Origin: an uncultured Clostridium sp.
GTDB taxonomy: Bacteria > Bacillota > Clostridia > TANB77 > CAG-508
Assembly: GCA_947646915.1 (NCBI GenBank)
Contig: CANSII010000012.1
Span: forward strand, 1 to 51,193
Length of the DNA stretch: 51,193 bases
Reading direction: 5' to 3'
Under the pieces are notes generated by a model that worked only from the letters and a program-made list of their open reading frames with translations, ran no database searches and was not told the origin of the DNA. Made by a program: the position numbers and the translations under genes. Below are positions 43,013 to 51,154 of this stretch, one piece after another; positions within the stretch are counted from its first letter, which is position 1, and each line of letters begins with the position of its first letter.

Positions 43013-44513
43013 ATGAATTCTTTATGGTTAAGTGAAAATGTAAAAAAAATAAATTTTGAAGTATTAGAAAATGACATTTCAACTGATGTTTGTATAATTG
43101 GAGCAGGAATTTTTGGACTGACTTGTGGATATTATTTATCTAAAGCTGGTTTAAAAGTTACTATACTTGAAAAAAGTGATATTTCTCGAAAAACAACTGG
43201 TCATACTACAGCAAAAATAACTTCACAACATGGCCTATTTTATACTTATTTAATAGATACTTATGGTGAACAGTTTGCTAAGGATTATTTATTTGCTAAT
43301 CAAGAAGCAATTGAAAATATAAAAAATATTATTGATACAGAAAATATTAATTGCGATTTTGAATATCAATCTAATTTTGTTTATACAACAAATCAATCTG
43401 AAATAAAAAAAATTAAAAAAGAGGTTGATAATGTTAACTTAATTGGATTTCCTGCAAATTTTGTTACAAAAACTGGATTGCCTTTTGAAATTGAAGGTGG
43501 AATTCAATTTAAGGAACAGGCTCAATTTAATCCATTAAAATATGTATATGGATTGGTTAACAGCATTTTAAAGAATAATGGTAAAATTTTTACTAACACA
43601 ACTGTTTTTGATGTACAAAATGAAGGAGAATTTTTTAATACGTTTTCTACAGGTGGTAAAATAAAGTCAAAATATGTAATTCTTGCTTCTCATTATCCCT
43701 TTATAAATTTCCCTGGAATGTATTTTTTTAAAATGTATCAATCTTCCTCTTATGTTATTGGTATAGATACTAAAAAAACATTGTTTAATGGGATGTATAT
43801 TACTGCATCTGAACCTGTATATTCTTTTAGAGTTGCAAATTATAATGGTAAAAAAATTTTACTTTTAGGTGGAAGTAATCATAAAACAGGAACTCCTGCA
43901 ATTTATAGTCAGACATATGGGATGTTAGAAAATTATGCTAAAAGTTTATATGCTAATTGTGAGGTTTTATTTAGATGGAGTACTCGTGATTGTATTAGTT
44001 TAGATAAGATTCCTTATATTGGTCGTTTTTCTAATAGTATTGATAATTTTTATGTTGGTACTGGTTTTAACAAATGGGGAATGACTTCTTCTAATGTTGC
44101 AGCTAATATTGTTTGCGATAAAATCTTTGAAAAATTTAATAAGTATTCTTATGTGTTTGATTCTAATCGTGTTAATCCTATTAAAAATAGGACAGAACTT
44201 AAAAACATGATTTTTGAGTCTGTAAATTCTCTTGCAATAAAAAAATTTAAGGATTCTAATATTTCCTTTGATAGTATTCCTAATAATTCGGGTGGTATAA
44301 TAGATATTAATGATCAAAAAGTTGGCATTTATAAAGATTCTTCTCGGTAATATTTTTGCTGTTAAACCTATTTGCACACATTTAGGTTGCTTACTTTCTT
44401 GGAATGATTCTGATAAAACTTGGGATTGTCCTTGTCATGGTTCTAGATTTAATTATATGGGTAAAAACTTATATGATCCTTCTTTTAAAGATTTGGATAT
44501 TTTTAATTTATAA
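43013..44513 (+). CDS. FAD-dependent oxidoreductase with C-terminal Rieske domain, one CGG +1 frame break
   Basis: As one protein of 499 residues. The N-terminal FAD-binding DAO fold has [30 protein letters not shown] (GxGxxG) and [16 protein letters not shown]; the middle substrate domain ends in [22 protein letters not shown]. The C-terminal Rieske [2Fe-2S] domain has [26 protein letters not shown], with both CxH boxes. The frame breaks between the two parts: codons TCT TCT CGG TAA (CGG at 44345-44347, then an immediate stop). Skipping the C gives GGT AAT ATT and the Rieske domain [12 protein letters not shown]. The ATG at 43013 has GGAGG upstream. Terminating at CGG TAA would give a flavoprotein without the iron-sulfur centre. 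Confidence 0.88.
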
Positions 44514-44988
44514 AATTATATTTATATGTTACTTTTTTAATTTATCTCTTTTTTTGTATTTTTTAAATTAATTTGTTCATTTCTGTTGACTTATTTATAT
44601 GTTTTTGCTACAATTTTTCTATATTAATTCATATATTTATTTTTTATTTATGGACTAGATTTCTTCTTTACTGAAAGTCTAGTTCTTTTATATTTATTTC
44701 AAGCATAAATGTTCTCTTTTTTTAATATTTCATTTTCTGTTTTTATTTCTAGATTTTATTTTTGTATTTTTAATATTTCATCATTACTTGTTATTTCTCC
44801 TGTTGATGTTTTTATTTTTCCTTATTTTTTTATCCATTAATTGCAAGAATAAAGCTAATGTATATAAAAGCAGAGAAAAAAACTGTATCTCGTAATGTAA
44901 TTTATAATGATAATGAAATTGCAGTAAAAATGCTAAGTTAAGAATTGTCTAATAGTTTAATAAAAAAATAAATAGGATTTCAAATGAC
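44514..44988. other. Gene-free AT-rich region with terminator-like hairpin
   Basis: 475 bases with no intact gene. GACTAGA (about 44653) and TCTAGTTC (about 44677), followed by T residues, form a weak terminator-like hairpin. Near 44848-44940 a short open stretch (KLMYIKAEKKTVSRNVIYND) ends in TAA and may be the tail of a lost gene. Confidence 0.4.
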
Positions 44989-45036
44989 TAACCTAATTCA
45001 CTCCATAACCATTGGCTTATGGAGCGAATTAGGTTA
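44989..45036. promoter_or_regulatory. Large palindrome before the AbiEi gene
   Basis: TAACCTAATTCA-CTCCATAA (44989-45008) and TTATGGAG-CGAATTAGGTTA (45017-45036) pair along 20 positions with one mismatch and an eight-base loop. It sits 24 bases before the AbiEi start. AbiEi antitoxins bind inverted repeats in their own promoter, so this is a candidate operator; a terminator is less likely as no T run follows. Confidence 0.5.
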
Positions 45037-45059
45037 AAATGTTTTTGGAGGTAAGAATT

Positions 45060-45602
45060 ATGTTATATAATCATAGTGAAATAAAAAATAACTTTAAAAG
45101 TACTTATCAAATTAGAAAAGCCTTAGAAAACAAAGAAATATATAAAATTGAAAAAGGGATATATTCTGATGTAGCAAGTGTACATTATTTAGCCATTATT
45201 ATGAAAAAATATCCGTATGAAGTATTTACTTCTTATTCTGCTTATTACTATCATAATATGACAGATGTAATTCCTGATAAAATATATTTTGCTACACATA
45301 GAAATAATAGAATGATATCTTCTAATAAAATAAAGCAAATACGTATGAAAGATGAACTATATAATTTAGGAAAAACTCAAATTGATTATGAAGGAATTAG
45401 AATAAATATATATGATAAAGAAAGAATGCTAATTGATTTAGCTAGAAATAAAAACAAAAATGGATATGATTTATATAAAGAAATTATATCTAATTACAGA
45501 AAATTAGCAAATTCATTATATACACAAAAGATAGAAGAATATTTACAATACTTTGTAAATGGAGATAAAATCTTTGAAATAATACAAGATGAGGTGTTTT
45601 AA
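45060..45602 (+). CDS. AbiEi-like antitoxin / transcriptional regulator
   Basis: 180 residues. The N-terminal winged-helix region (LYNHSEIKNNFKSTYQIRKALENKEIYKIEKGIYSD) and the following domain (YPYEVFTSYSAYYYHNMTDVIPDKIYFATHRNNR; INIYDKERMLIDLARNKNKNGYDLYKEIISNYRK) fit the AbiEi family, the antitoxin and autorepressor of type IV AbiE abortive-infection systems. The start at 45060 has GGAGG eight bases ahead; a longer TTG/ATG reading to 45039 is unlikely. The partner nucleotidyltransferase that should follow is ruined (45602 on), so this is an orphan antitoxin. Confidence 0.8.
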   Translation: MLYNHSEIKNNFKSTYQIRKALENKEIYKIEKGIYSDVASVHYLAIIMKKYPYEVFTSYSAYYYHNMTDVIPDKIYFATHRNNRMISSNKIKQIRMKDELYNLGKTQIDYEGIRINIYDKERMLIDLARNKNKNGYDLYKEIISNYRKLANSLYTQKIEEYLQYFVNGDKIFEIIQDEVF

Positions 45603-45672
45603 TAAATATATATGAATTAGTAAATAAATATGTAACAGCGGGTTATTCTGAAGATGATGCTTTAGAGATATA
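45602..45672 (+). pseudogene. Remnant of an AbiEii-type toxin gene
   Basis: Directly after the AbiEi stop, NIYELVNKYVTAGYSEDDALEI is read, matching the usual AbiEii opening (M-NIYELVxKYxxxGYSExxA). The expected ATG is ATA, and a TAG follows after about 22 codons. The rest of the nucleotidyltransferase is gone; the sequence changes into a different gene's frame. Confidence 0.6.
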
Positions 45673-45969
45673 GCAAATATAAAAGAAAAACATGGAATTG
45701 GAAAAAATTCTGAAATCAAATGGTGTAGAATATCGATAAATAAAATTGACTTTTATAAAGAAATTATTGATTATTTCTTTGAAAATGATAATTTAGCTTT
45801 TAGAGGTTTAGTAGTTAGAAATAAAAATCTATTAGATCATGAAAAATATAATCAGACACATGATGAGTGGTATTATAAAATGTATTTTAGATTACTTTCT
45901 AGAGTAATAAATAATAAGTGGAAGATGAAGCAGAACTTGCATATAAAAGAGAATATCAAAGAAGAATAA
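45667..45969 (+). pseudogene. DUF3800 protein fragment
   Basis: An open frame with no start encodes DIANIKEKHGIGKNSEIKW, then ISINKIDFYKEIIDYFFENDNLAFRGLVVRN and YNQTHDEWYYKMYFRLL. These are hallmark segments of DUF3800 proteins, RNase H-like proteins common in defence and mobile islands. The N-terminal third is missing and the frame ends in unrelated sequence, so it is a fragment fused by deletion to the AbiEii remnant. Confidence 0.65.
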
Positions 45970-46121
45970 CTCAAGTATATCGTGCAAATGAGCTTAAAAA
46001 GCCAATAATGAGAAAAGAATATAATGATTGGAAAGCAAAAGCTAGAAAGCAATTAAAATTATATCGAGAAAATAAAATAACAAAAGAAGAATTTTGTGAT
46101 TGGATAGAGAAAAATAAATAA
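45918..46121 (+). pseudogene. C-terminal fragment of an unknown gene
   Basis: About 67 residues from a GTG (VEDEAELAYKREYQRR; RKQLKLYRENKITKEEFCDWIEKNK), overlapping the DUF3800 fragment in another frame. The charged, helical end is like the tail of a larger protein, and no ribosome binding site precedes it. The junctions of three fragments in 500 bases show repeated deletion here. Confidence 0.45.
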
Positions 46122-46245
46122 TTATGCAAATATTATAGACTTTTTAAAAGAAATGTTGTAAAATTCTTATCATAGAAAGTAAGTTTAGCAGATGTGTGTG
46201 TTGCCCTCGACCTTGATTTCTTATCAAGAGTTAGGGGGTGAGGCT

Positions 46246-46356
46246 ATGTTAGAGATTTTTGCATTCCTAGTAATAAGTTTAATGATTTCAATAACAATCA
46301 ATTTAGCCTTGCTATGTATTATATACATACAATGGGTTAATAGTCAGATAAAATAA
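46246..46356 (+). CDS. 36-residue hydrophobic peptide, type I toxin-like
   Basis: MLEIFAFLVISLMISITI followed by NLALLCIIYIQWVNSQIK. One transmembrane helix with a short polar C-terminus, as in the Fst/TxpA/BsrG kind of type I toxins. The start has a very strong AGGGGGTGAG, and the leader can fold (CCTTGATTTCTTATCAAG near 46211-46229). The gene is enclosed in a long inverted repeat and followed by a strong hairpin terminator. An antisense RNA from the opposite strand is expected but I cannot point to its promoter with confidence. It is too short for usual ORF thresholds. No sequence match to a named toxin is claimed. Confidence 0.6.
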   Translation: MLEIFAFLVISLMISITINLALLCIIYIQWVNSQIK

Positions 46357-46360
46357 AAAA

Positions 46361-46399
46361 AGCACTACACATTTGCTGGCAGGCAGTGTAGTGTTTTTC
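46361..46399 (+). terminator. Terminator of the toxin-like transcript
   Basis: AGCACTACAC (about 46361-46370) and GTGTAGTGTTTTT (46386-46398) form an eight- to nine-base stem with a 15-base loop and T run. Confidence 0.8.
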
Positions 46400-46518
46400 T
46401 CAATTAATTTTGGGCAACACACATTTCTGTGTTTGCTTACTTTCTATCTTTATTATACTCTAGTTTTATAGAAAAAGTCAAGAAATATAAAAAATTATTT
46501 TAAACGGAGAAACATTTA

Positions 46519-46971
46519 ATGATTAGTTATAAATGGTGTAATGAAAAAATTCCAAAAGATATAGAAATAAAACAAGTTTATGGAATTGTTTTTAATGAGG
46601 ATGGAAATATATTTTTAAGAATAGATAATGGAATATACAAATTAACAGGAGGAAGACCTGAAATAGAAGATAAATCTATAGAAGATACTTTAAAAAGAGA
46701 ATTTATAGAAGAAGCAAATATAACAATAAAAAATATTCATTTGTTAGGTTATCAGTTAGTAGATGAAAATAATGGAATTAAACCATATGCTCAAGTACGA
46801 ATGATTGCTCAAATTGATGAAATTTTTGAAAATAGACCTGATTTAGATAATGGAAAGTTATATAAAAGAGTTTTCAAATCTCCAAAAGAAACAATAGAAT
46901 TATTAAATTGGGGAGAAGTAGGTAAAAATCAAATAGAGGAAGCTGTAAAATTAGCAAAGAAATATTATTAA
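46519..46971 (+). CDS. Nudix hydrolase-like protein
   Basis: 150 residues with the Nudix fold pattern: YGIVFNEDGNIFLRIDNGIYKLTGGRPEIEDKSIEDTLKREFIEEANITIKN. The REFIEEAN segment is the catalytic core of the Nudix box (REUxEExGU), with Asn in place of the usual Gly, and the spacing of the upstream part is not standard. Nudix enzymes hydrolyse nucleoside diphosphates linked to other groups. It starts a run of plus-strand genes (46519-49045), preceded by AACGGAG. Confidence 0.8.
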   Translation: MISYKWCNEKIPKDIEIKQVYGIVFNEDGNIFLRIDNGIYKLTGGRPEIEDKSIEDTLKREFIEEANITIKNIHLLGYQLVDENNGIKPYAQVRMIAQIDEIFENRPDLDNGKLYKRVFKSPKETIELLNWGEVGKNQIEEAVKLAKKYY

Positions 46972-46987
46972 ATAGTTTGGAGAGAAA

Positions 46988-47386
46988 ATGAAAGTATTAA
47001 GTTTAACAGAGCCATGTGCAACATTAATTAAAGAAAATATAAAGAAAGTAGAAACAAGAAGTTGGAAAACATCTTATCGAGGCGAATTATACATTCATGC
47101 AAGTAGTACAAAAATACCTAAAGAGTGGAGAGAAGATAAAGAATTTATGGAATTAGTAAAAGAAACTCCATTAAATTATGGCAATATTATCTGCAAGTGT
47201 AATTTGGTTGATTGTATTTATATGACTAAAGAATATGTAGAAGATATGAAAAATAATAATCATCAAGAATATATTTGTGGCAAATATAAAGAAGGTAGAT
47301 ATGCTTGGATATTAAAGAATATTGAAGTGTTGGATAATCCAATTAAAGCAAAAGGTCATCTAAGTATCTGGAATTATGAAGAATAA
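46988..47386 (+). CDS. ASCH domain protein
   Basis: 132 residues. KVLSLTEPCATLIKENIKKVETRSWKTSYRGELYIHAS is the diagnostic start of the ASCH fold (with ETRSW and the RGELYIHAS strand), and GRYAWILKNIEVL / KGHLSIWNYE the end. ASCH domains are PUA-like, binding RNA or modified nucleosides; some cleave N4-acetylcytidine. It is 16 bases after the Nudix gene, and the two may act on nucleotides together. Confidence 0.88.
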   Translation: MKVLSLTEPCATLIKENIKKVETRSWKTSYRGELYIHASSTKIPKEWREDKEFMELVKETPLNYGNIICKCNLVDCIYMTKEYVEDMKNNNHQEYICGKYKEGRYAWILKNIEVLDNPIKAKGHLSIWNYEE

Positions 47387-47400
47387 TAAGGAGGAAAAGT

Positions 47401-48261
47401 ATGATACAAAATCTAGTTAGAATTAATTCTATTGATAATATTGAAATGGTTGGAATGTTATATGAACCAGAAGAAAAAAATAATAAAATAGTAATTCATG
47501 TTCATGGATTATGTGGTAATTTTTATGAAAATAGATTTCTTGATATGTTAGCAAAAACATATACAAATAAAGGTTATAGCTTTTTAACATTTAATAATAG
47601 AGGAACTAACTTTGTTTCAGAGCTATTAAAGGGTAATAATTTTGCAGTAATAGGTGGTTGCTATGAAAAATTTACAGATTGCTTATTAGACATAGAGGGA
47701 GCAATTAACTATTCAAAAAATATAGGATATACAGAGATTATTCTTGAAGGACACAGTTATGGTTGTAATAAAGTAGTCTATTATTATAATAAAAAGAATG
47801 ATGAAAGTATAGAGAAAATCGTATTATTAGCACCATGTGATATTCCACAAGAATGTATTAAATTTTTAAGCAAAGAAGAATATGAAATAGCAAGAAAAGA
47901 AGCAATAAGATTAGTCAATGAAGGAAAAGAAAATGAATTAATCGATTTTTCAGTAAATGCTAATGGAGTAATCGCAGCTGGAACATATTTTAATGACTTC
48001 TTACCAAATGGTGAAAATGATTTTATAAGATATGTTGACGGAGTAAATGGAAAAAGTAATGTTCTTAACGATATTGACATTCCAGTATTAGTTGTATTTG
48101 GAGATATAGATGAATGTGTGTTAACCCAAGATATTGAAATAGTAAAAGCATATTTAAAGAACAATATTAAAGAATGCGATATTCAAATTATAAATGGTGC
48201 AGACCATTCTTATACAGATAAATATGAAGAATTAGGAAAAATAATAGAAAAGAATATATAA
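47401..48261 (+). CDS. Alpha/beta hydrolase
   Basis: 286 residues. Oxyanion region VIHVHGLCGNFYENRF, the nucleophile elbow LEGHSYGCNKV (Ser in GHSYG), acid in LVVFGDIDECV and the catalytic His in INGADHSYTDKYEEL make a complete serine hydrolase triad. No signal peptide, so cytoplasmic. It follows the ASCH gene by 14 bases with AAGGAGGAAAAG before the ATG. Possible roles are ester or peptide hydrolysis; the substrate is unknown. Confidence 0.88.
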   Translation: MIQNLVRINSIDNIEMVGMLYEPEEKNNKIVIHVHGLCGNFYENRFLDMLAKTYTNKGYSFLTFNNRGTNFVSELLKGNNFAVIGGCYEKFTDCLLDIEGAINYSKNIGYTEIILEGHSYGCNKVVYYYNKKNDESIEKIVLLAPCDIPQECIKFLSKEEYEIARKEAIRLVNEGKENELIDFSVNANGVIAAGTYFNDFLPNGENDFIRYVDGVNGKSNVLNDIDIPVLVVFGDIDECVLTQDIEIVKAYLKNNIKECDIQIINGADHSYTDKYEELGKIIEKNI

Positions 48262-48293
48262 AGAAATGAAAAATAGAATGGAGAACTTAAAAG

Positions 48294-48707
48294 ATGAAAG
48301 ATTTATTAAAAACAAATTGTTTTGATACTAACGAAACAATGATCGTTGTTGGAAGTTGTTTAGAAAGTATGCAACCTAAGGCATATAAAGAAATAGAACA
48401 AATTTCTTCAAATATTTATGAAGTATGTTTAGAAAAAGAACACTTAAATATGGTAGTAACAAAAATAATAGGTATGGTGGCAAGAGGAAAAATTAAAAAA
48501 ATGATATTTGCAACAGTAGATAAATCTCCTCATTGTGTGCAACTTCATTACGTAATTAAAGAATTAGAAAATGCTATTGATATAAGTAACATTGAAATAG
48601 TAAATTATGTAGCAGTTGAGAATAAACTAATTCAGATACCATTAAAGATAATAAGTTTATCTAAAAACTTATCTAAATTAAAAACAAAAATGGAGGAAGA
48701 ACAATGA
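48294..48707 (+). CDS. Hypothetical protein coupled to a cupin gene
   Basis: 137 residues, alpha/beta: NETMIVVGSCLESMQPKAYKEIEQ, VVTKIIGMVARGKIKKMIFATVDKSPHCVQLHYVIKELE, VNYVAVENKLIQIPLKIISL. It has the look of a Rossmann-like or flavodoxin-like half domain, with two Cys in positions that could be functional (GSCLES, SPHCVQ). No family recognised. Its stop overlaps the cupin start by four bases. Confidence 0.6.
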   Translation: MKDLLKTNCFDTNETMIVVGSCLESMQPKAYKEIEQISSNIYEVCLEKEHLNMVVTKIIGMVARGKIKKMIFATVDKSPHCVQLHYVIKELENAIDISNIEIVNYVAVENKLIQIPLKIISLSKNLSKLKTKMEEEQ

Positions 48708-49045
48708 AAATTATAAAACTTGAACAGGCAGAAAGACATAATAATAGTGATAAATGTAAAGTTATAGAATATGGATTTAATGATAAAGACATAGATTGTG
48801 CAACAGCAGTTATAAACGGAAGATACCCTGATACTGGTTATTGTATGAATGAAGAGTGTAAAGAGCTTATTTATGTAATAGATGGAGAGGGAACTTTAAA
48901 TAAAGAAAATGAAACAATTGAATTTAAAAAAGGCGATGCGATTCTAATTGATAAAAAAGAAAAATATTACTGGGATGCATATTGCACAATAATAATGCCC
49001 TGTACTCCAGCTTGGTATCCAGAACAACATAAATTAACAGAATAA
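48704..49045 (+). CDS. Cupin-domain protein
   Basis: 113 residues folding as a single cupin: KELIYVIDGEGTLNKENETIEFKKGDAILIDKKEKYYWDAYCTIIMPCTPAW. The usual metal-binding G(X)5HXH is not present (NEECKELIYVIDGEG replaces it), so it may be a sugar- or ligand-binding cupin without the standard metal site. It is coupled to the gene before it by a four-base overlap and ends the plus-strand run. Confidence 0.8.
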   Translation: MKIIKLEQAERHNNSDKCKVIEYGFNDKDIDCATAVINGRYPDTGYCMNEECKELIYVIDGEGTLNKENETIEFKKGDAILIDKKEKYYWDAYCTIIMPCTPAWYPEQHKLTE

Positions 49046-49056
49046 TTAAATAGTTT

Positions 49057-49086
49057 AAGGAGCGTACAGAAATTGCTCCTTTTAAT
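49057..49086. terminator. Terminator between convergent genes
   Basis: AAGGAGC (49057-49063) and GCTCCTTTT (49075-49083) form a stem with an 11-base loop, between the cupin gene (+) and the relaxase gene (-). Confidence 0.8.
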
Positions 49087-50379
49087 TTATCTAACTCTAT
49101 CTTTCTTCTTTTTCTCTTGTTCCTTTTCAAATTGCTTTTGTTCATTTTCCAGTTTTTGATGAAGTTCATATTTTCTTATTTTTTCTAATCTTAGCTTAAT
49201 ATTATCACAATGTTTTATTTCTTCAGCAAGTGGAGTAATCTTTTTTGAAATTTCTACAATTTGATTTTCAATACTTGCTTTTTCTTCATCTGTTTTTGCT
49301 CTTTTATGCTTTTTCCATAGATTTTCTCTTTCATTTTTTAGTGGGTTAATTTTTTCATAAACTGATTTTTGATAATCCAGTAGTTCTTGTTCTGTATTGA
49401 TGTTATTTTTACATACAAATCTAACTTGTTTAGAAAATTCATCCATTCTTTTAATTGCTTGTATTAATTCTGGTGTAATTTTCGTTATATTAGGTTTTGA
49501 GGCAATTTCTATATTGATACCGAGTAATTTTTCATAGTGAAAAATCAAATATGAAATTGAGCCTTTAAATTGCAAATGCTTTTGTTTTTCGTTATTATAT
49601 TTTTCATAACTTCTATTAGCTAATAAATATGGATCTGGAGAATATGGATATCTAGGCTGTGTTTCTAATATTCTTTTATAAATATTTTCTTTTGAGTAAT
49701 TATTTCCAAATTGCCTTTCAATTCTAGTATTTCGTTTATATGGCTCTCTTCTTATAGACAATGTTTCGTTTTTATCTGTAACAATATAATCTAAATCTTG
49801 TAGTATTTTAATAAATTCGTTATAGTCTTTAGCATTTGCTATTGCATATTCAATAGAATCTTTCATTAGTTCTTTATACAAACTACTTGTAGCATATTTA
49901 TTATATTTTTCTTCTTGCTTTAAAACATTCAATCCATATTCTTCACAAAGTTTATCTGATGTTTTTCTCATTAATGCATAGTCTTTTTTTGTATTACAAA
50001 ACCTCTTACCATCTAAAAATGAAACAGAGTTTAAAATAAAATGGTTGTGTAGGTTGTCTGTGTTTAAATGAGTAGAAACCACTACTTGAAATTTATCTCC
50101 CCATAATTCTTCAGCAAGTTTTATTCCAATTTCATGTGCCTGTTCTGGTGTTACTTCTCCTTTTACAAATGATTGTACTCCATGAAAACATTGTATTCCT
50201 GTTGTTTTGAAAAATTGTTTTTTAGTATTTCTCATTTCTTGCAGAGCAGTATCAGGCATACAATTTATACCTGATACATATAGTTTTTCTTCTGTCTTTT
50301 CTCCATTAACTGCATAATTTATTGTAAAATCTAATCTATCTTTTACTTTCCATATTTTTGTTACAGCCACTTTATGCAT
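49087..50379 (-). CDS. MOBP-type relaxase / mobilization nuclease
   Basis: 430 residues. The N-terminal relaxase domain has INYAVNGEKTEEKLYVSGINCMPDTALQEM, the central FHGVQSFVKGEVTPEQAHEIGIKLAEEL, and the histidine triad region VVVSTHLNTDNLHNHFILNSVSFLDGKRF (motif HxxxxNxHNHF). This cleaves one strand at oriT and pilots it in conjugative transfer. The rest is a long helical region with coiled coils (NPLKNERENLWKKHKRAKTDEEKASIENQIVEISKKI) ending in a highly charged tail. It overlaps the MobC gene by eight bases. It belongs to a different element from the one at 13444-37373. Confidence 0.92.
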   Translation of the reverse strand: MHKVAVTKIWKVKDRLDFTINYAVNGEKTEEKLYVSGINCMPDTALQEMRNTKKQFFKTTGIQCFHGVQSFVKGEVTPEQAHEIGIKLAEELWGDKFQVVVSTHLNTDNLHNHFILNSVSFLDGKRFCNTKKDYALMRKTSDKLCEEYGLNVLKQEEKYNKYATSSLYKELMKDSIEYAIANAKDYNEFIKILQDLDYIVTDKNETLSIRREPYKRNTRIERQFGNNYSKENIYKRILETQPRYPYSPDPYLLANRSYEKYNNEKQKHLQFKGSISYLIFHYEKLLGINIEIASKPNITKITPELIQAIKRMDEFSKQVRFVCKNNINTEQELLDYQKSVYEKINPLKNERENLWKKHKRAKTDEEKASIENQIVEISKKITPLAEEIKHCDNIKLRLEKIRKYELHQKLENEQKQFEKEQEKKKKDRVR

Positions 50380-50707
50380 TCACCTTCTTTTGAGATACAA
50401 CATAAACTTCTTGCAAACTTAAAACTAAATCTTCTATTTTATGTGCTAGTGGTATATATTTATCATTATTAACATACCCATAACGATTATATGCTCTTGC
50501 AATTTGATTAAGATTTGTTGCCATACCTCTTAATTGAGAAAGTACTTCATAAAATTTTTCATCTGGTTTTTCTTTTAACTGATAATCTAAAATTATTTTT
50601 CTAAAAAATTCTGATTTGTTCAAGCCAGATTTTTTAACTTTTTTATTAAAGATTTTATTTTCTTCCTCATTCAAAAATACATTGATTTTTATATTTCTAT
50701 TTCTCAT
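50372..50707 (-). CDS. mobC: MobC-like relaxosome accessory protein
   Basis: 111 residues. A ribbon-helix-helix N-terminus (RNIKINVFLNEEENKIFNKKVKKSGLNKSEFFRKIIL) is followed by the MobC segment LSQLRGMATNLNQIARAYNRYG, the signature of small proteins that load relaxase onto oriT. It overlaps the relaxase start, so the pair is translated together. AAGTGAGATGAAA precedes the ATG. Confidence 0.9.
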   Translation of the reverse strand: MRNRNIKINVFLNEEENKIFNKKVKKSGLNKSEFFRKIILDYQLKEKPDEKFYEVLSQLRGMATNLNQIARAYNRYGYVNNDKYIPLAHKIEDLVLSLQEVYVVSQKKVNA

Positions 50708-50734
50708 AAATTTTCATCTCACTTTCTATTTTTT

Positions 50735-50835
50735 CTTATTAGGGTTTGGGACTTGTCCCATTCCTATTAGTATTTGTGGCGTGAGTACAAATACGTTGCT
50801 TGCATATTCAAGAAATCTAAAAAGTACTCACTTTA
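50735..50835. promoter_or_regulatory. Candidate origin of transfer (oriT)
   Basis: The 120-base gap upstream of mobC holds GGGACTTGTCCC, a short palindrome (about 50750-50761), and a larger inverted repeat GCGTGAGTAC (about 50778) / GTACTCAC (about 50824) enclosing CAAATACGTTGCTTGC. Palindromes in the gap upstream of mobC-relaxase genes are the usual place for oriT. The nick site cannot be set from sequence alone. Confidence 0.5.
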
Positions 50836-51154
50836 AAATTCCTATTTTTTTGAAGAAAAAGTATACTTCTTTACCTCCTAAAAAGAAAATTTCTCTTTCT
50901 TCTATTGATTGCATATCGTAATAAATTTGTACCAATCTTGAAAGTAAAAAGCATTCTTCATTTGATAAATTTCTGCCTTTAATATCTCCTTCTAGTACCC
51001 ATGTTAAGTTCTCATTTTGTTCTAATATTTTGTTATATTCGTTTTTTAGCTCTGCATATTTTTCATTATTATCTTTTAAATATCTTCTAGAATTTTCTAA
51101 ATATTCTTCAAACATATCTTCATATTCTTTATAAAAATTTTCTATTTTTTCCAT
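50828..51154 (-). CDS. Small hypothetical helical protein
   Basis: About 108 residues from the ATG at 51152-51154, which has GGAGG eight bases upstream; a longer frame to 51178 has no such site. It is helical and acidic (EKIENFYKEYEDMFEEYLENSRRYLKDNNEKYAELKNEYNKILEQ), probably coiled-coil, with a basic C-terminal tail. It lies upstream of the candidate oriT in the same direction as mobC; perhaps a mobilization accessory. No family recognised. Confidence 0.5.
   Translation of the reverse strand: MEKIENFYKEYEDMFEEYLENSRRYLKDNNEKYAELKNEYNKILEQNENLTWVLEGDIKGRNLSNEECFLLSRLVQIYYDMQSIEEREIFFLGGKEVYFFFKKIGILK

Larger units (their letters stand above)
46172..46447. repeat. Long inverted repeat enclosing the small toxin-like gene
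   Basis: ATAGAAAGTAAG...TGTGTGTTGCCC (46172-46206) is matched in inverted form by GGGCAACACACA...CTTACTTTCTAT (46412-46447), with a few unpaired bases in the middle of the arms. In type I toxin-antitoxin loci such long-range pairing between the 5' and 3' ends of the mRNA keeps it untranslated until processed, and the repeat can also overlap the antisense RNA. Confidence 0.65.
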
